Source: Pseudomonas anatoliensis
GTDB taxonomy: Bacteria > Pseudomonadota > Gammaproteobacteria > Pseudomonadales > Pseudomonadaceae
Direction of reading: 5' to 3'
DNA length: 64,000 nt
Assembly: GCF_017976235.1 (NCBI RefSeq)
Contig: NZ_JACVHC010000006.1
Span: forward strand, 124,001 to 188,000
Notes under the pieces: model-generated
Told to the model about the DNA's origin: nothing
Seen by the model: only the letters and a program-made list of their open reading frames with translations
Database searches by the model: none
Position numbers and translations under genes: made by a program
Shown here: piece by piece, positions 17,144 through 26,117 of the stretch
Numbering within the stretch: the stretch's first letter is position 1
How the letters are laid out: the number at the start of each line of letters is the position of its first letter

Positions 17144-18037
17144 TTAATTCAACGGATGTTGGCGCAGAAAATCGGCGGCAACAGCAGATGGGCTTTCGTG
17201 ATCGACATCGACCCGCGCGTTGAGCTGGCGCATGGTTTCGTCATCGAACAGTTCGGCCAGTGGCTTGAGCTGCTCGGCCAGTTTCGGGTTGGCGTCCAGC
17301 GTTGCCTGACGCACCACCGGTGCGGCGGTGTAGTCGGGGAAGTAGTGCTTGTCGTCTTCCAGCAGCTTCAGGCCGAAGGCATTCAAGCGACCGTCGGTGG
17401 TGTAGACCAGGCCGGCAAACACTTGGCCGTTGCGCAGCGCCGTATAAACCAGTCCCGCATCCATCTGCCGAATGTTTTTGCGGCTCAGGTTCATGTCGTA
17501 GAGCTTGACCATGCCGAGCAGGCCGTCGGAGCGGTTGGCGAACTCGGTGTCGAGTGCGACCAGGTGATTGGTCTTCGCTTCAGCCTGCAACACCTCGTTC
17601 AACTGACTGATGTTGTTGATCTGCGGATATTGCTCGGCGACTTTTTTTGGCAGCGCGAGGGCGTAGGTGTTGCTGAATTTCGACGGAGTCAGCCAGATAA
17701 GGCCTTTTTTCGCGTCGAGTTCTTTCACCCGGGCGTAGGACTGAGCGCTGTCGAGTTTTTCGGTGACATGGTTATAGGCCACCAGCGACACGCCGGTGTA
17801 TTCCCAGAGCATGTCCAACTGGCCACTTTCGTGGGCGCTGCGGGCGAGGTTGCTGCCCAGACCGCCGGTGATCTGCGCGTCGTAGCCTTTGCTGCGCAGG
17901 TATTGCGCGGTGATTTCGGCGAGCAGGGTCTGCTCGGTGAACACGCGGGCGCCGAGGCGGATAACCGGTTTGTCGGCGGCTTGTGCGATTCCTGCGAACA
18001 GCAGGACGCAGCCTAAGATAAAGCTAAATCGTTTCAT
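17144..18037 (-). CDS. opuCC: Quaternary-amine ABC transporter substrate-binding protein
   Basis: 297-residue periplasmic binding protein of the OpuAC/OsmF type. It has a cleavable signal peptide (MKRFSFILGCVLLFAGIAQA) and the family opening VIRLGARVFTEQTLLAEITAQYL, plus the GGLGSNLARSAHESGQLDMLWEYTG motif that forms part of the ligand site. No lipobox cysteine is positioned for lipidation, so it is probably soluble in the periplasm. It lies between the two permease genes. Confidence 0.9.
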   Translation of the reverse strand: MKRFSFILGCVLLFAGIAQAADKPVIRLGARVFTEQTLLAEITAQYLRSKGYDAQITGGLGSNLARSAHESGQLDMLWEYTGVSLVAYNHVTEKLDSAQSYARVKELDAKKGLIWLTPSKFSNTYALALPKKVAEQYPQINNISQLNEVLQAEAKTNHLVALDTEFANRSDGLLGMVKLYDMNLSRKNIRQMDAGLVYTALRNGQVFAGLVYTTDGRLNAFGLKLLEDDKHYFPDYTAAPVVRQATLDANPKLAEQLKPLAELFDDETMRQLNARVDVDHESPSAVAADFLRQHPLN

Positions 18038-18058
18038 GTGAATTCCTTTGCCGAGGCC

Positions 18059-18775
18059 TTAAGACGGGCGCAAACCGCGTTCCAGCCAGAGACGGCTGGC
18101 GAGGGTGACCACGCCATCGAGCAGCAGGGCCAGCAGCGCGGTGCACGCGGCGCCGAGCAGCAGTTGCGGCTGATTGTTCAAGGCGATGCCAGGGAAAATC
18201 AGGCTACCAAGGCTGTTGGCGCCGATCAGGAACGCCAGTGGCGCCGTCCCGACATTGATCGCCAAGGCCACACGCACACCACCGACAATGATCGGCACGG
18301 CGTTGGGCAGTTCGACCTGCCACAGCACCTGACGCGGGGTCATGCCGATGCCGACGGCCGCTTCCTTGAGCGAACCCTGGACGTTTTTCAGGCCTTCATA
18401 GGTGTTGCGCACGATCGGCAACAGGGAAGCGAGGAACAAAGCGAAGATCGCCGGGCCACTGCCGATGCCCAGAATCCCCAGGGCGATCGCGAGTACGGCC
18501 AGCGGCGGCACGGTGTTGCCGATATTGAAGATCTGCATGAAGCGTTCAGCGCGGCCAACCATGGTCGGGCGACTGAGAAAGATGCCGGCGGGGATGCCCA
18601 CGACAAGGGCGGCCAGCATTGAAGCGAGGACAAGAATCAGATGAGCTTGCAGGTAAAACAACAAATCGTCGCGGTAGTGTTCGATCGTGTTGATGCCGAT
18701 CCAGTGGACCAGCAGGGCCAGGAGCGCGATTACCACCGCACCTCCCATCAGCCCTTTGCCATAGCGGATAGCCAC
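18059..18775 (-). CDS. opuCD: Quaternary-amine ABC transporter permease
   Basis: 238-residue permease, first gene of the opuC operon. It shows about six hydrophobic helices and the ATPase-contact loop EAAVGIGMTPRQVLWQVELP, closely parallel to that of opuCB. The 414-bp gap upstream, to the divergent prfC, presumably carries the osmotically controlled promoter; no operator could be recognised. Confidence 0.9.
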   Translation of the reverse strand: MAIRYGKGLMGGAVVIALLALLVHWIGINTIEHYRDDLLFYLQAHLILVLASMLAALVVGIPAGIFLSRPTMVGRAERFMQIFNIGNTVPPLAVLAIALGILGIGSGPAIFALFLASLLPIVRNTYEGLKNVQGSLKEAAVGIGMTPRQVLWQVELPNAVPIIVGGVRVALAINVGTAPLAFLIGANSLGSLIFPGIALNNQPQLLLGAACTALLALLLDGVVTLASRLWLERGLRPS

Positions 18776-19012
18776 AGGCGGACTCCTTTTTTATAGTCGG
18801 CGAACGCCGTCGCATGCCATGCCTGGCTGCCGGGAATAAACGTTCGCGAGAAGCAGCTCCCTCAGCACCGGCAAAAAGCGGTCTGAAAGCGAGCCATGAG
18901 CGCAGCCTCGTCAGGCTAACTTGCTGATTTTTCAGCCCCTGACGAAAATTCGTAACAGGGGATGGACGTCTCCGAGCGCTGAAAGGTTCCCACATAAGAT
19001 GCCATCTGGCCA
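18776..19012. other. Intergenic region upstream of the opuC operon
   Basis: No gene is supported here. It must contain the opuC promoter on the minus strand. The only notable structure is the adjacent REP pair on its prfC side. Confidence 0.5.
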
Positions 19013-19101
19013 CCTGTAGGAGCTGCCGAAGGCTGCGATCTTTTGACTTTGTTCTAGCGCAACAGATCAAAAGATCGCAGCCTTCGGCAGCTCCTACAGG
19101 G
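19013..19101. repeat. REP pair (REPIN), inverted
   Basis: Two REPs with CTGCCGAAGGCTGCG stems in both arms, between divergent opuCD and prfC. Confidence 0.9.
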
Positions 19102-19188
19102 CTTGCGGGGCCGAGGGACGGTGGTTCGGCGGTCACATTTTAAGCTATACTCGGCGCCCTTTTTTGAATCACCGCCAGGCGATTTCCC

Positions 19189-20772
19189 ATGACCAACCAG
19201 GCCGCCGAAGTCGCGAAACGCCGCACTTTCGCCATTATTTCCCACCCCGATGCCGGTAAGACGACGATCACCGAGAAGCTCCTGTTGATGGGCAAGGCGA
19301 TTGCGATTGCAGGCACGGTGAAATCCCGTAAATCCGACCGCCATGCGACATCCGACTGGATGGAGATGGAGAAACAACGGGGTATTTCCATTACCACGTC
19401 GGTCATGCAGTTCCCGTATCGCGACCACATGGTCAACCTGCTCGACACCCCGGGCCACGAAGACTTCTCCGAAGATACCTATCGCACCCTGACCGCGGTG
19501 GACTCGGCATTGATGGTCCTCGACGGCGGTAAAGGTGTCGAGCCGCGTACGATTGCGCTGATGGACGTCTGCCGTCTGCGTGACACGCCGATCGTCAGCT
19601 TCATCAACAAACTCGACCGCGACATCCGCGATCCGATTGAGCTGCTCGACGAGATCGAAGCCGTCCTCAAGATCAAGGCTGCGCCGATCACCTGGCCGAT
19701 CGGTTGCTACCGCGATTTCAAAGGCGTGTATCACCTGGCCGACGACTACATCATTGTCTACACCGCCGGTCACGGTCACGAACGCACCGAAACCAGGATC
19801 ATCGAGAAGCTCGACTCCGACGAGGCGCGCGCGCATCTGGGCGACGAGTACGATCGTTTCGTCGATCAGCTGGAACTGGTGCAGGGTGCCTGCCACGAAT
19901 TCAACCAGCAGGAATTCCTCGACGGTCAACTGACCCCGGTGTTCTTCGGTACCGCGCTGGGCAACTTCGGTGTTGACCACGTGCTTGACGCCGTTGTCGA
20001 TTGGGCGCCGCGTCCGCTGGCCCGTGTCGCCAACGAGCGCACCGTGGAGCCGGTTGAAGAGAAGTTCTCGGGCTTCATCTTCAAGATCCAGGCGAACATG
20101 GACCCGAAACACCGCGACCGCATCGCCTTCATGCGCATTTGCTCCGGCAAGTACGAGAAAGGCATGAAGATGCGCCACGTGCGCACCGGCAAGGACGTGC
20201 GCATCGGCGATGCCCTGACGTTCTTCTCCTCCGAGCGTGAGCAACTGGAAGAGGCGTTTGCCGGCGACATCATCGGCCTGCACAACCACGGCACCATCCA
20301 GATCGGCGACACCTTCAGCGAAGGCGAAGCCCTGAGTTTCACCGGCATCCCGCACTTCGCCCCGGAACTGTTCCGCCGCGTGCGTCTGCGCGATCCGCTG
20401 AAATCCAAGCAACTGCGCCAAGGCTTGCAGCAGTTGGCCGAAGAGGGCGCCACTCAGGTGTTCTTCCCGGAGCGCAGCAACGACATCATCCTCGGCGCCG
20501 TCGGTGTGCTGCAGTTCGATGTGGTCGCCAGCCGCTTGAAAGAGGAATACAAGGTTGAGTGCTCGTACGAGCCGATCACCGTGTACTCCGCACGCTGGAT
20601 CGAATGCAGCGACAAGAAGAAGCTTGAGGAGTTCTCCAACAAGGCTGTGGAAAACCTTGCAGTCGACGGCGGCGGTCACCTGACCTACCTCGCCCCGACC
20701 CGGGTTAACTTGGCCCTGATGGAAGAGCGCTGGCCGGACGTGAAATTCCGTGCGACGCGTGAGCATCACTAA
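19189..20772 (+). CDS. prfC: Peptide chain release factor 3
   Basis: GTPase that recycles RF1/RF2 from the ribosome after termination. The 527-residue protein shows the translational GTPase motifs in order: G1 SHPDAGKTT, switch region RGISITTSV, G3 DTPGHEDF, G4 NKLD. Domain 2 (about 280-385) and the RF3 C-terminal domain follow (RVRLRDPLKSKQLRQGLQQLAEEGATQVFFP). Length and start agree with the family. It is monocistronic with its own terminator. Confidence 0.97.
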   Translation: MTNQAAEVAKRRTFAIISHPDAGKTTITEKLLLMGKAIAIAGTVKSRKSDRHATSDWMEMEKQRGISITTSVMQFPYRDHMVNLLDTPGHEDFSEDTYRTLTAVDSALMVLDGGKGVEPRTIALMDVCRLRDTPIVSFINKLDRDIRDPIELLDEIEAVLKIKAAPITWPIGCYRDFKGVYHLADDYIIVYTAGHGHERTETRIIEKLDSDEARAHLGDEYDRFVDQLELVQGACHEFNQQEFLDGQLTPVFFGTALGNFGVDHVLDAVVDWAPRPLARVANERTVEPVEEKFSGFIFKIQANMDPKHRDRIAFMRICSGKYEKGMKMRHVRTGKDVRIGDALTFFSSEREQLEEAFAGDIIGLHNHGTIQIGDTFSEGEALSFTGIPHFAPELFRRVRLRDPLKSKQLRQGLQQLAEEGATQVFFPERSNDIILGAVGVLQFDVVASRLKEEYKVECSYEPITVYSARWIECSDKKKLEEFSNKAVENLAVDGGGHLTYLAPTRVNLALMEERWPDVKFRATREHH

Positions 20773-20812
20773 CGGGCAGTGTCGCTTCTGACCCTCGATA
20801 TTTAAGACGTGC

Positions 20813-20849
20813 AAAAAAACCCACAGAATTTCTCTGTGGGTTTTTTTTT
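20813..20849 (+). terminator. Rho-independent terminator of prfC
   Basis: A-run, stem AACCCACAGA / TCTGTGGGTT and a run of nine Ts, 41 bases after the prfC stop. Confidence 0.93.
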
Positions 20850-20965
20850 GTGCCTCGAAAAGGGACGAAAGCACAGTGTGGCAGATTTAAACTTGTGATC
20901 GTATGTTCTGCTCTTTGTCAACTGTCAGGTCTTACAGTGGTGGCTGTGTTTTTTCCATTGTATAA

Positions 20966-20996
20966 AAGTGTTAGAGGAGTTTTTTCTCTAACACTT
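20966..20996 (+). promoter_or_regulatory. Perfect hairpin just upstream of a ribosome binding site
   Basis: AAGTGTTAGAG at 20966-20976 and CTCTAACACTT at 20986-20996 form an uninterrupted 11-bp stem with a nine-base loop. The Shine-Dalgarno AAGGAGG of the next gene begins two to three bases later, so the element could influence translation initiation or be a dyad operator. Confidence 0.55.
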
Positions 20997-21010
20997 GGAA
21001 GGAGGTGGGT

Positions 21011-21418
21011 ATGTTGCCAGTACAACAAATGACCAAAATATCTGGAACAATTCGGTTCACCGTGGATAAGAGTGAGTTTATTGCCAATGAGCTGCTCGGT
21101 CATATGGCAGAGGATGGGGGGCTCCAGATAATTGGAAGGTACGGAGATATCGGTGTCGGGTTCAATTACAGAAACGATGGTCCTACCGGGGAAGTATCAG
21201 CGGAGTTTGGCGTTGGTGATGGGCGTTTTGCGAATGCTGTCTTGGACAACTGGGAGGAAGGTTATAGCTGGTATTCAATATCTGGAAACTACAAGGGTAA
21301 TATTGATTTTAAAGAAACTAGTGTGAAGCTTACTTTTAAAAGTATCGTAAGGAACGATGATGACTGGACACAAACGAAAGAAATAAGTGCAGATATAAAC
21401 GTAAGGTTTGAACAGTAG
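21011..21418 (+). CDS. Hypothetical protein, AT-rich orphan
   Basis: 135-residue protein with no recognised family. The ATG at 21011 follows a very strong GGAAGGAGGT ribosome site at five-base spacing; the GTG at 21005 overlaps that site and is rejected. Alternating polar and hydrophobic residues with many glycines (IIGRYGDIGVGFNYR, SISGNYKGNIDFKETSVKLTFKS) suggest a beta-rich fold. There is no signal peptide. The gene is much more AT-rich than its neighbours and uses AGA and ATA codons, suggesting recent acquisition. It stands alone between the prfC terminator and a second small gene. Confidence 0.65.
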   Translation: MLPVQQMTKISGTIRFTVDKSEFIANELLGHMAEDGGLQIIGRYGDIGVGFNYRNDGPTGEVSAEFGVGDGRFANAVLDNWEEGYSWYSISGNYKGNIDFKETSVKLTFKSIVRNDDDWTQTKEISADINVRFEQ

Positions 21419-21668
21419 TCAGCTGGAAAGAAGATGGTCATTTTGAAGTTGCGAATAGACCCCCCTACGAAAGCAGTGGGGTTTATTTGTTGACAGCGTG
21501 GCAATCTTCTTCGGTAGTGAAATTCGATATAGACGTTATCGCCAATGGATCTGCATTCTCAAGGCATTTTCCCTCATTCTGAGACGTCCTATCAGATGAA
21601 CACTGCTGATCGGAACTTTTTTAACTTGATCAGCATTTGTGTCGCACCTGCACAGGATGGAATCGATC
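21419..21668. other. Short intergenic region between two small genes
   Basis: About 250 bp without a supported gene. It contains a small GC hairpin (CCCCCCTACGAAAGCAGTGGGG near 21461-21481) of possible terminator function and otherwise no recognisable site. Confidence 0.35.
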
Positions 21669-21929
21669 ATGAGAAACAGATTGCTACGCGTTTTGTTGCT
21701 GTTGAAAGTGATGGTCCTGCTGTCTCTCGGCACCGCAACGGCCTGGGCCGAGTGCGAGGATCATTATTCCCAGGCCTTCAACGGGCAGGTGGGGCATAGC
21801 GGGCTGATGCTCGCCAAGTCTGAATCCGAGCCGGGCGATCAGGGGCAGGGTCGAACCGCTGATGACGATGATTCGATGACAGACGAGCCGGACTCTGACG
21901 ATCCGGACGAAGGCGATAGCCAGACGTAG
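21669..21929 (+). CDS. Small exported acidic protein, unknown
   Basis: 86-residue product starting MRNRLLRVLLLLKVMVLL with a signal peptide probably cleaved after AWA, before ECEDHY. The mature part is about 59 residues with a very acidic tail (DDDDSMTDEPDSDDPDEGD). An in-frame ATG at 21657 (MESI) and a GTG at 21639 are alternatives; 21669 best fits a signal peptide. No family is recognised. The single cysteine is close to the predicted cleavage site but not in a lipobox. Confidence 0.5.
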   Translation: MRNRLLRVLLLLKVMVLLSLGTATAWAECEDHYSQAFNGQVGHSGLMLAKSESEPGDQGQGRTADDDDSMTDEPDSDDPDEGDSQT

Positions 21930-22022
21930 ATTGCAGGCAAAGAAAAACCCCGTCTGCCTCCACTGATGCACAGTCGATGTAGAAGGGGTCTGGTTAACAC
22001 TCACTCTATGTGAAATGCGATC

Positions 22023-22115
22023 CCTGTAGGAGTGAGCCTGCTCGCGATAGCGGTCGTTCAGTCAATGAAGATGTTGACTGGGACAACGCCATCGCGAGCA
22101 GGCTCACTCCTACAG
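22023..22115. repeat. REP pair, GTAGGAGTGAGCCTGCTCGCGAT family
   Basis: Inverted pair of a third REP family, with both arms intact. It lies between the small exported protein gene and the end of the dpp operon. Confidence 0.88.
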
Positions 22116-22140
22116 TTTTTGCATCAGACTCGGGAAATGC

Positions 22141-23121
22141 TTACGCCGCACCATCAAGGAACTGCTCGGCGTAGTGGCAAGCCACCTGCCGATTGTCGAG
22201 CAAGCGCAATGCCGGCTCTTCAGTGCTGCAACGCTCGGTCGCGTACGGGCAGCGCTTGTGGAAAGCGCAGCCCGGTGGCGGGTTCAGCGGGTTGGGCAGT
22301 TCGCCGACGATCTTGATTTTCGGCTTGTTCGGGTCCGGGTGGATGGTCGGGGTCGCCGACAGCAGCGCCTGGGTGTACGGGTGAAGAGGGCGTTCGTAGA
22401 TGTCGTTCTTCGGGCCCATTTCCACCGGGCGACCGAGGTACATCACCATCACGTCATCGGCCACGTGTTGCACCACCGCGAGGTTGTGCGAGATGAACAC
22501 GTAAGCGGTGTTGAACTCCTGCTGCAGATCCATGAACAGGTTCAGCACCTGCGCCTGAATCGACACGTCGAGCGCCGAGGTCGGTTCGTCCGCCACCAGC
22601 ACTTTCGGTTGCAGCATCATCGCCCGAGCCAGTGCAATACGCTGACGCTGACCGCCGGAGAACATGTGCGGATAACGCTGGTAGTGCTCAGGACGCAAGC
22701 CGACCTGCTTCATCATCGCCTGGACTTTCTCGCGACGCTCGGCGGCGGACAGGTTGGTGTTGATCAACAGCGGTTCGGCCAGTTGATCACCGACTTTCTG
22801 CCGTGGGTTCAACGAGGCGTACGGGCTCTGGAACACCATCTGCACGTCTTTGCGCAGTTGCTTGCGCTGGGCCTTGTCGGCGCCGGCTACTTCTTGCCCG
22901 GCGATTTTCAGCGAGCCAGACGACGGCTCCTCAATCAGGGTCAGGGCACGCGCCAAAGTGGATTTGCCGCAACCCGACTCGCCTACAACCGCGAGAGTCT
23001 TGCCGGCTTCCAGTTCAAATGACACGCCGTTGAGCGCGCGCACGGTCGCGTGGCCCTTGAACAGGCCACGGGACACTTCGTAGTGACGGGTCAGGTCGCG
23101 GGCGGTAAGTACGACGGCCAT
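22141..23121 (-). CDS. dppF: Dipeptide ABC transporter ATP-binding protein
   Basis: 326-residue ATPase of the Dpp/Opp family that drives dipeptide uptake with DppD. Walker A GESGCGKST, signature FSGGQRQRIALARA and Walker B KVLVADEPTSALDV are present. The C-terminal oligopeptide-transport region has the cysteines of PGCAFHKRCPYATERC that bind an iron-sulfur cluster in some homologues. It is last in the dpp operon; its start codon overlaps the dppD stop by one base. Confidence 0.93.
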   Translation of the reverse strand: MAVVLTARDLTRHYEVSRGLFKGHATVRALNGVSFELEAGKTLAVVGESGCGKSTLARALTLIEEPSSGSLKIAGQEVAGADKAQRKQLRKDVQMVFQSPYASLNPRQKVGDQLAEPLLINTNLSAAERREKVQAMMKQVGLRPEHYQRYPHMFSGGQRQRIALARAMMLQPKVLVADEPTSALDVSIQAQVLNLFMDLQQEFNTAYVFISHNLAVVQHVADDVMVMYLGRPVEMGPKNDIYERPLHPYTQALLSATPTIHPDPNKPKIKIVGELPNPLNPPPGCAFHKRCPYATERCSTEEPALRLLDNRQVACHYAEQFLDGAA

Positions 23122-24089
23122 TACGCCACCTCCTGGTTCAGCGGGTAGAAGCAGCGGGCGAGGCTGTGGCTTTTCGGATCAAGGGTCGGACGCTGCGCGC
23201 GGCAGCTTTCCTGCACGTACGGGCAGCGCGGCGACAACAGGCAACCCTGCGGACGGTCGTAACGGCCGGGAACGATGCCCGGCAGTGTCGCCAGACGATC
23301 GGCACCCTGGCTGTGTTCCGGAATCGCCTTGAGCAGCGCTTCGCTGTACGGGTGCGCCGGGATGTCGAACAGTTGCGGTACCTGACCGACTTCAACAGCC
23401 TGGCCGGCGTACATCACGCACACCCGTTGGGCGGTTTCAGCGACGACCGCGAGGTCGTGAGTGATCAGCACCAGGCCCATGTTCTGCTCTTTCTGCAACG
23501 CCAGCAGCAGATCCATGATCTGTGCCTGAATCGTCACGTCGAGTGCAGTGGTCGGCTCATCGGCGATCAGCAGTTTCGGCTCGCCGGCAATTGCCATGGC
23601 GATTGCAACGCGCTGGCTCATACCGCCGGACAGTTGATGCGGGTAGGCGTCCATACGGCTGGCCGCGCCCGGGATTTCAACTTTTTCCAGCAGTTCGATG
23701 GCGCGTTTGCGTGCTTGCTTGCTGGACATTTTCAGGTGCAGGCGCAGCACTTCTTCGATCTGGAAACCGACGGTGTAGCTCGGGTTGAGCGCGGTCATCG
23801 GATCCTGAAAGACCATCGCCAGGTCTTTACCGACGATCTGCCGACGCTGACGGTTGCTCAGCTTGAGCATGTTCTTGCCGTCGAAATTCAGCGCATCGGC
23901 GGTGACGATCCCCGGGTGTTCGATCAGGCCCATCAGCGCCATCATGGTCACGGATTTGCCCGAACCGGACTCGCCCACGATCGCCAGCACTTCGCCCTTG
24001 TCGACGCTGATGTCGAGGCCATCGACCACCGGCACAGCATTCTTGTCGCCGAAACGAACGTTGAGATTCTTGATTTCCAACAGTGACAT
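23121..24089 (-). CDS. dppD: Dipeptide ABC transporter ATP-binding protein
   Basis: 322-residue partner ATPase of DppF, with Walker A GESGSGKSV, signature LSGGMSQRVAIAMA, Walker B LLIADEPTTALDV and the C-terminal CLLSPRCPYVQESC cysteine cluster. The start at 24089 has a GAGGAG ribosome site; the open frame extends 15 codons further upstream into dppC without support. It sits in the operon between dppC and dppF. Confidence 0.93.
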   Translation of the reverse strand: MSLLEIKNLNVRFGDKNAVPVVDGLDISVDKGEVLAIVGESGSGKSVTMMALMGLIEHPGIVTADALNFDGKNMLKLSNRQRRQIVGKDLAMVFQDPMTALNPSYTVGFQIEEVLRLHLKMSSKQARKRAIELLEKVEIPGAASRMDAYPHQLSGGMSQRVAIAMAIAGEPKLLIADEPTTALDVTIQAQIMDLLLALQKEQNMGLVLITHDLAVVAETAQRVCVMYAGQAVEVGQVPQLFDIPAHPYSEALLKAIPEHSQGADRLATLPGIVPGRYDRPQGCLLSPRCPYVQESCRAQRPTLDPKSHSLARCFYPLNQEVA

Positions 24090-24099
24090 TTGAATCTCC

Positions 24100-25029
24100 T
24101 CAGGCGGCATTCTTGAGTTTCGGGTCCAGCGCATCGCGCAGACCGTCGCCCATCAGGTTGATTGCCAGCACGCTGAGCAAAATGGTCAAACCAGGCAGGC
24201 TCACCACCCACCAGGCGCGTTCGATGTAGTCGCGGGCCGAGGCCAGCATGGTGCCCCACTCAGGGGTTGGCGGTTGTACGCCAAGACCGAGGAAGCCCAG
24301 GGCAGCGGCATCGAGAATCGCCGAAGAGAAACTCAAGGTTGCCTGAACGATCAGCGGTGCCATGCAGTTCGGCAGCACGGTGATGAACATCAGGCGTGGC
24401 AGACCGGCACCGGCCAGGCGCGCGGCGGTCACGTAGTCGCGGTTCAGTTCGCCCATCACCGCAGCGCGGGTCAGACGCACATACGACGGCAGGGACACCA
24501 CAGCAATGGCGATCACGGTGTTGATCAGGCCAGGGCCGAGGATGGCGACAATCGCCACAGCCAGCAGCAAGGACGGCAGGGCCAGCATGATGTCCATCAG
24601 ACGCATGATGGTCGGGCCAATCATCTTCGGGAAGAAACCGGCGAACAGACCGAGCAGAATCCCCGGGATCAGCGACATCACGACCGACGACAAGCCGATC
24701 AGCAGCGACAGGCGCGAACCCTGGATCAGACGCGACAGCAGGTCACGGCCCAGTTCATCGGTGCCGAGCAAAAATTGCATCTGCCCGCCTTCAAGCCACG
24801 CCGGTGGCGTCAGCAGGAAGTCGCGGTATTGCTCGCTCGGGTTATGCGGCGCCACCCAAGGGGCGAACAGCGCGCAGAAAATCACCAGCAACATGAACAT
24901 CAGGCCGGCAACGGCACCTTTGTTCTTGGAAAACGCTTGCCAGAATTCTTTGTACGGGGACGGATACAGCAGGCTTTGATCGACTGCTACCGCTTGATTT
25001 TGAGTTGAAGCTGGAGTGGTCATGGTCAT
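24100..25029 (-). CDS. dppC: Dipeptide ABC transporter permease
   Basis: 309-residue inner-membrane permease. It has the N-terminal OppC_N segment (YKEFWQAFSKNKGAVAGLMFMLLVIFCALFAPW), then the permease domain with the ATPase-contact sequence YVTAARLAGAGLPRLMFITVLPN. The start at 25029 is chosen for the GAG-containing ribosome site and family N-terminus; upstream in-frame codons overlap dppB. It forms the channel with DppB. Confidence 0.92.
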   Translation of the reverse strand: MTMTTPASTQNQAVAVDQSLLYPSPYKEFWQAFSKNKGAVAGLMFMLLVIFCALFAPWVAPHNPSEQYRDFLLTPPAWLEGGQMQFLLGTDELGRDLLSRLIQGSRLSLLIGLSSVVMSLIPGILLGLFAGFFPKMIGPTIMRLMDIMLALPSLLLAVAIVAILGPGLINTVIAIAVVSLPSYVRLTRAAVMGELNRDYVTAARLAGAGLPRLMFITVLPNCMAPLIVQATLSFSSAILDAAALGFLGLGVQPPTPEWGTMLASARDYIERAWWVVSLPGLTILLSVLAINLMGDGLRDALDPKLKNAA

Positions 25030-25033
25030 GATC

Positions 25034-26044
25034 TCAGCGCTGATGACGGATGCGTGGGTTGGCAAAGCCGTAGAGGATATCCACTACGAAGTTGACCAGA
25101 ATCACCAGGCAGGCGATTAACAGGATGCCGTTTTGCACGACCGGATAGTCCCGGGCGCCGATGGCTTCAATCAGCCATTTGCCAATGCCGGGCCAGGAGA
25201 AAATGGTTTCGGTCAGGACAGCACCGGCCAGCAAAGTACCGACTTGCAGACCCACAACCGTCAGCACCGGAATCAGCGCGTTACGCAGACCGTGAACGAA
25301 CACTACGCGCGATGGCGACAGGCCTTTGGCCTTGGCGGTACGGATGTAGTCTTCGCGCAGGACTTCGAGCATCGACGAGCGGGTCATCCGCGCGATAACG
25401 GCCAGCGGGATGGTGCCGAGCACGATGGCCGGCAGGATCAGGTGATGCAGGGCATCGAGGAACGCGCCCATGTCATCGGCCAGCAGCGTATCGATCAGCA
25501 TGAAACCGGTGCGTGGCTCGATGTCGTAGAGCAGGTCGATCCGCCCGGATACCGGCGTCCAGCCCAGGCTCACCGAGAAGAACATGATCAGGATCAGGCC
25601 CCACCAGAAGATCGGCATCGAATAACCCGCGAGGGAGATGCCCATCACCCCATGGTCGAATAATGATCCTCGCTTGAGTGCCGCGATCACCCCGGCCAGA
25701 AGGCCCAGAATGCCGGCGAACAGCAGGGCGGCCATGGACAGTTCCAGGGTCGCCGGGAAAAGAGAGGTGAACTCGGTCCATACGCTCTCACGAGTACGCA
25801 GGGATTCGCCGAGATCGCCTTGGGCCAGTTTGCCGATGTAGTCCAGATACTGGGCATACAACGGTTTGTTCAGACCTAGGCGTTCCATTGCCTGAGCGTG
25901 CATTTCGGGGTCGACCCGACGTTCGCCCATCATCACTTCCACGGGGTCGCCAGGAATCATGCGAATCAACGCGAAAGTCAGCAGGGTGATGCCGAAAAAC
26001 GTGGGGATCAACAACCCCAGTCGGCGGGCAATAAAACTAAACAT
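25034..26044 (-). CDS. dppB: Dipeptide ABC transporter permease
   Basis: 336-residue permease that pairs with DppC. It has the family N-terminus MFSFIARRLGLLIPTFFGITLLTFALIRMIPGDP and the contact loop EDYIRTAKAKGLSPSRVVFVHGLRNALIPV. About six membrane helices are evident. It starts 73 bases after the adjacent binding protein gene, so the binding protein and the four transporter genes can form one transcript. Confidence 0.93.
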   Translation of the reverse strand: MFSFIARRLGLLIPTFFGITLLTFALIRMIPGDPVEVMMGERRVDPEMHAQAMERLGLNKPLYAQYLDYIGKLAQGDLGESLRTRESVWTEFTSLFPATLELSMAALLFAGILGLLAGVIAALKRGSLFDHGVMGISLAGYSMPIFWWGLILIMFFSVSLGWTPVSGRIDLLYDIEPRTGFMLIDTLLADDMGAFLDALHHLILPAIVLGTIPLAVIARMTRSSMLEVLREDYIRTAKAKGLSPSRVVFVHGLRNALIPVLTVVGLQVGTLLAGAVLTETIFSWPGIGKWLIEAIGARDYPVVQNGILLIACLVILVNFVVDILYGFANPRIRHQR

Positions 26045-26117
26045 CTTGTGTGGTACCTCATCAGCCGGTTAGGCGTGCCCGGCTTCCCTGGGATCAGGGA
26101 GGCCGGGAGTTTCTTAT

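Noticed and set aside
19054..20874. 606-residue open frame antisense to prfC
   Set aside because: It is a mirror of the high-GC codon bias of prfC, has no family features and reads through a REP pair and a terminator. The same reasoning excludes the other long antisense frames, for example opposite piuB, the opuC operon, the dpp genes and tldD.
21005..21010. GTG at 21005 as start of the AT-rich orphan gene
   Set aside because: It overlaps the strong GGAAGGAGGT ribosome site, which is correctly spaced for the ATG at 21011.
22023..22115. Repeated palindromes as a possible CRISPR array
   Set aside because: The repeats occur as isolated inverted pairs scattered between genes, not as direct repeats with regular unique spacers, and no cas genes are present.
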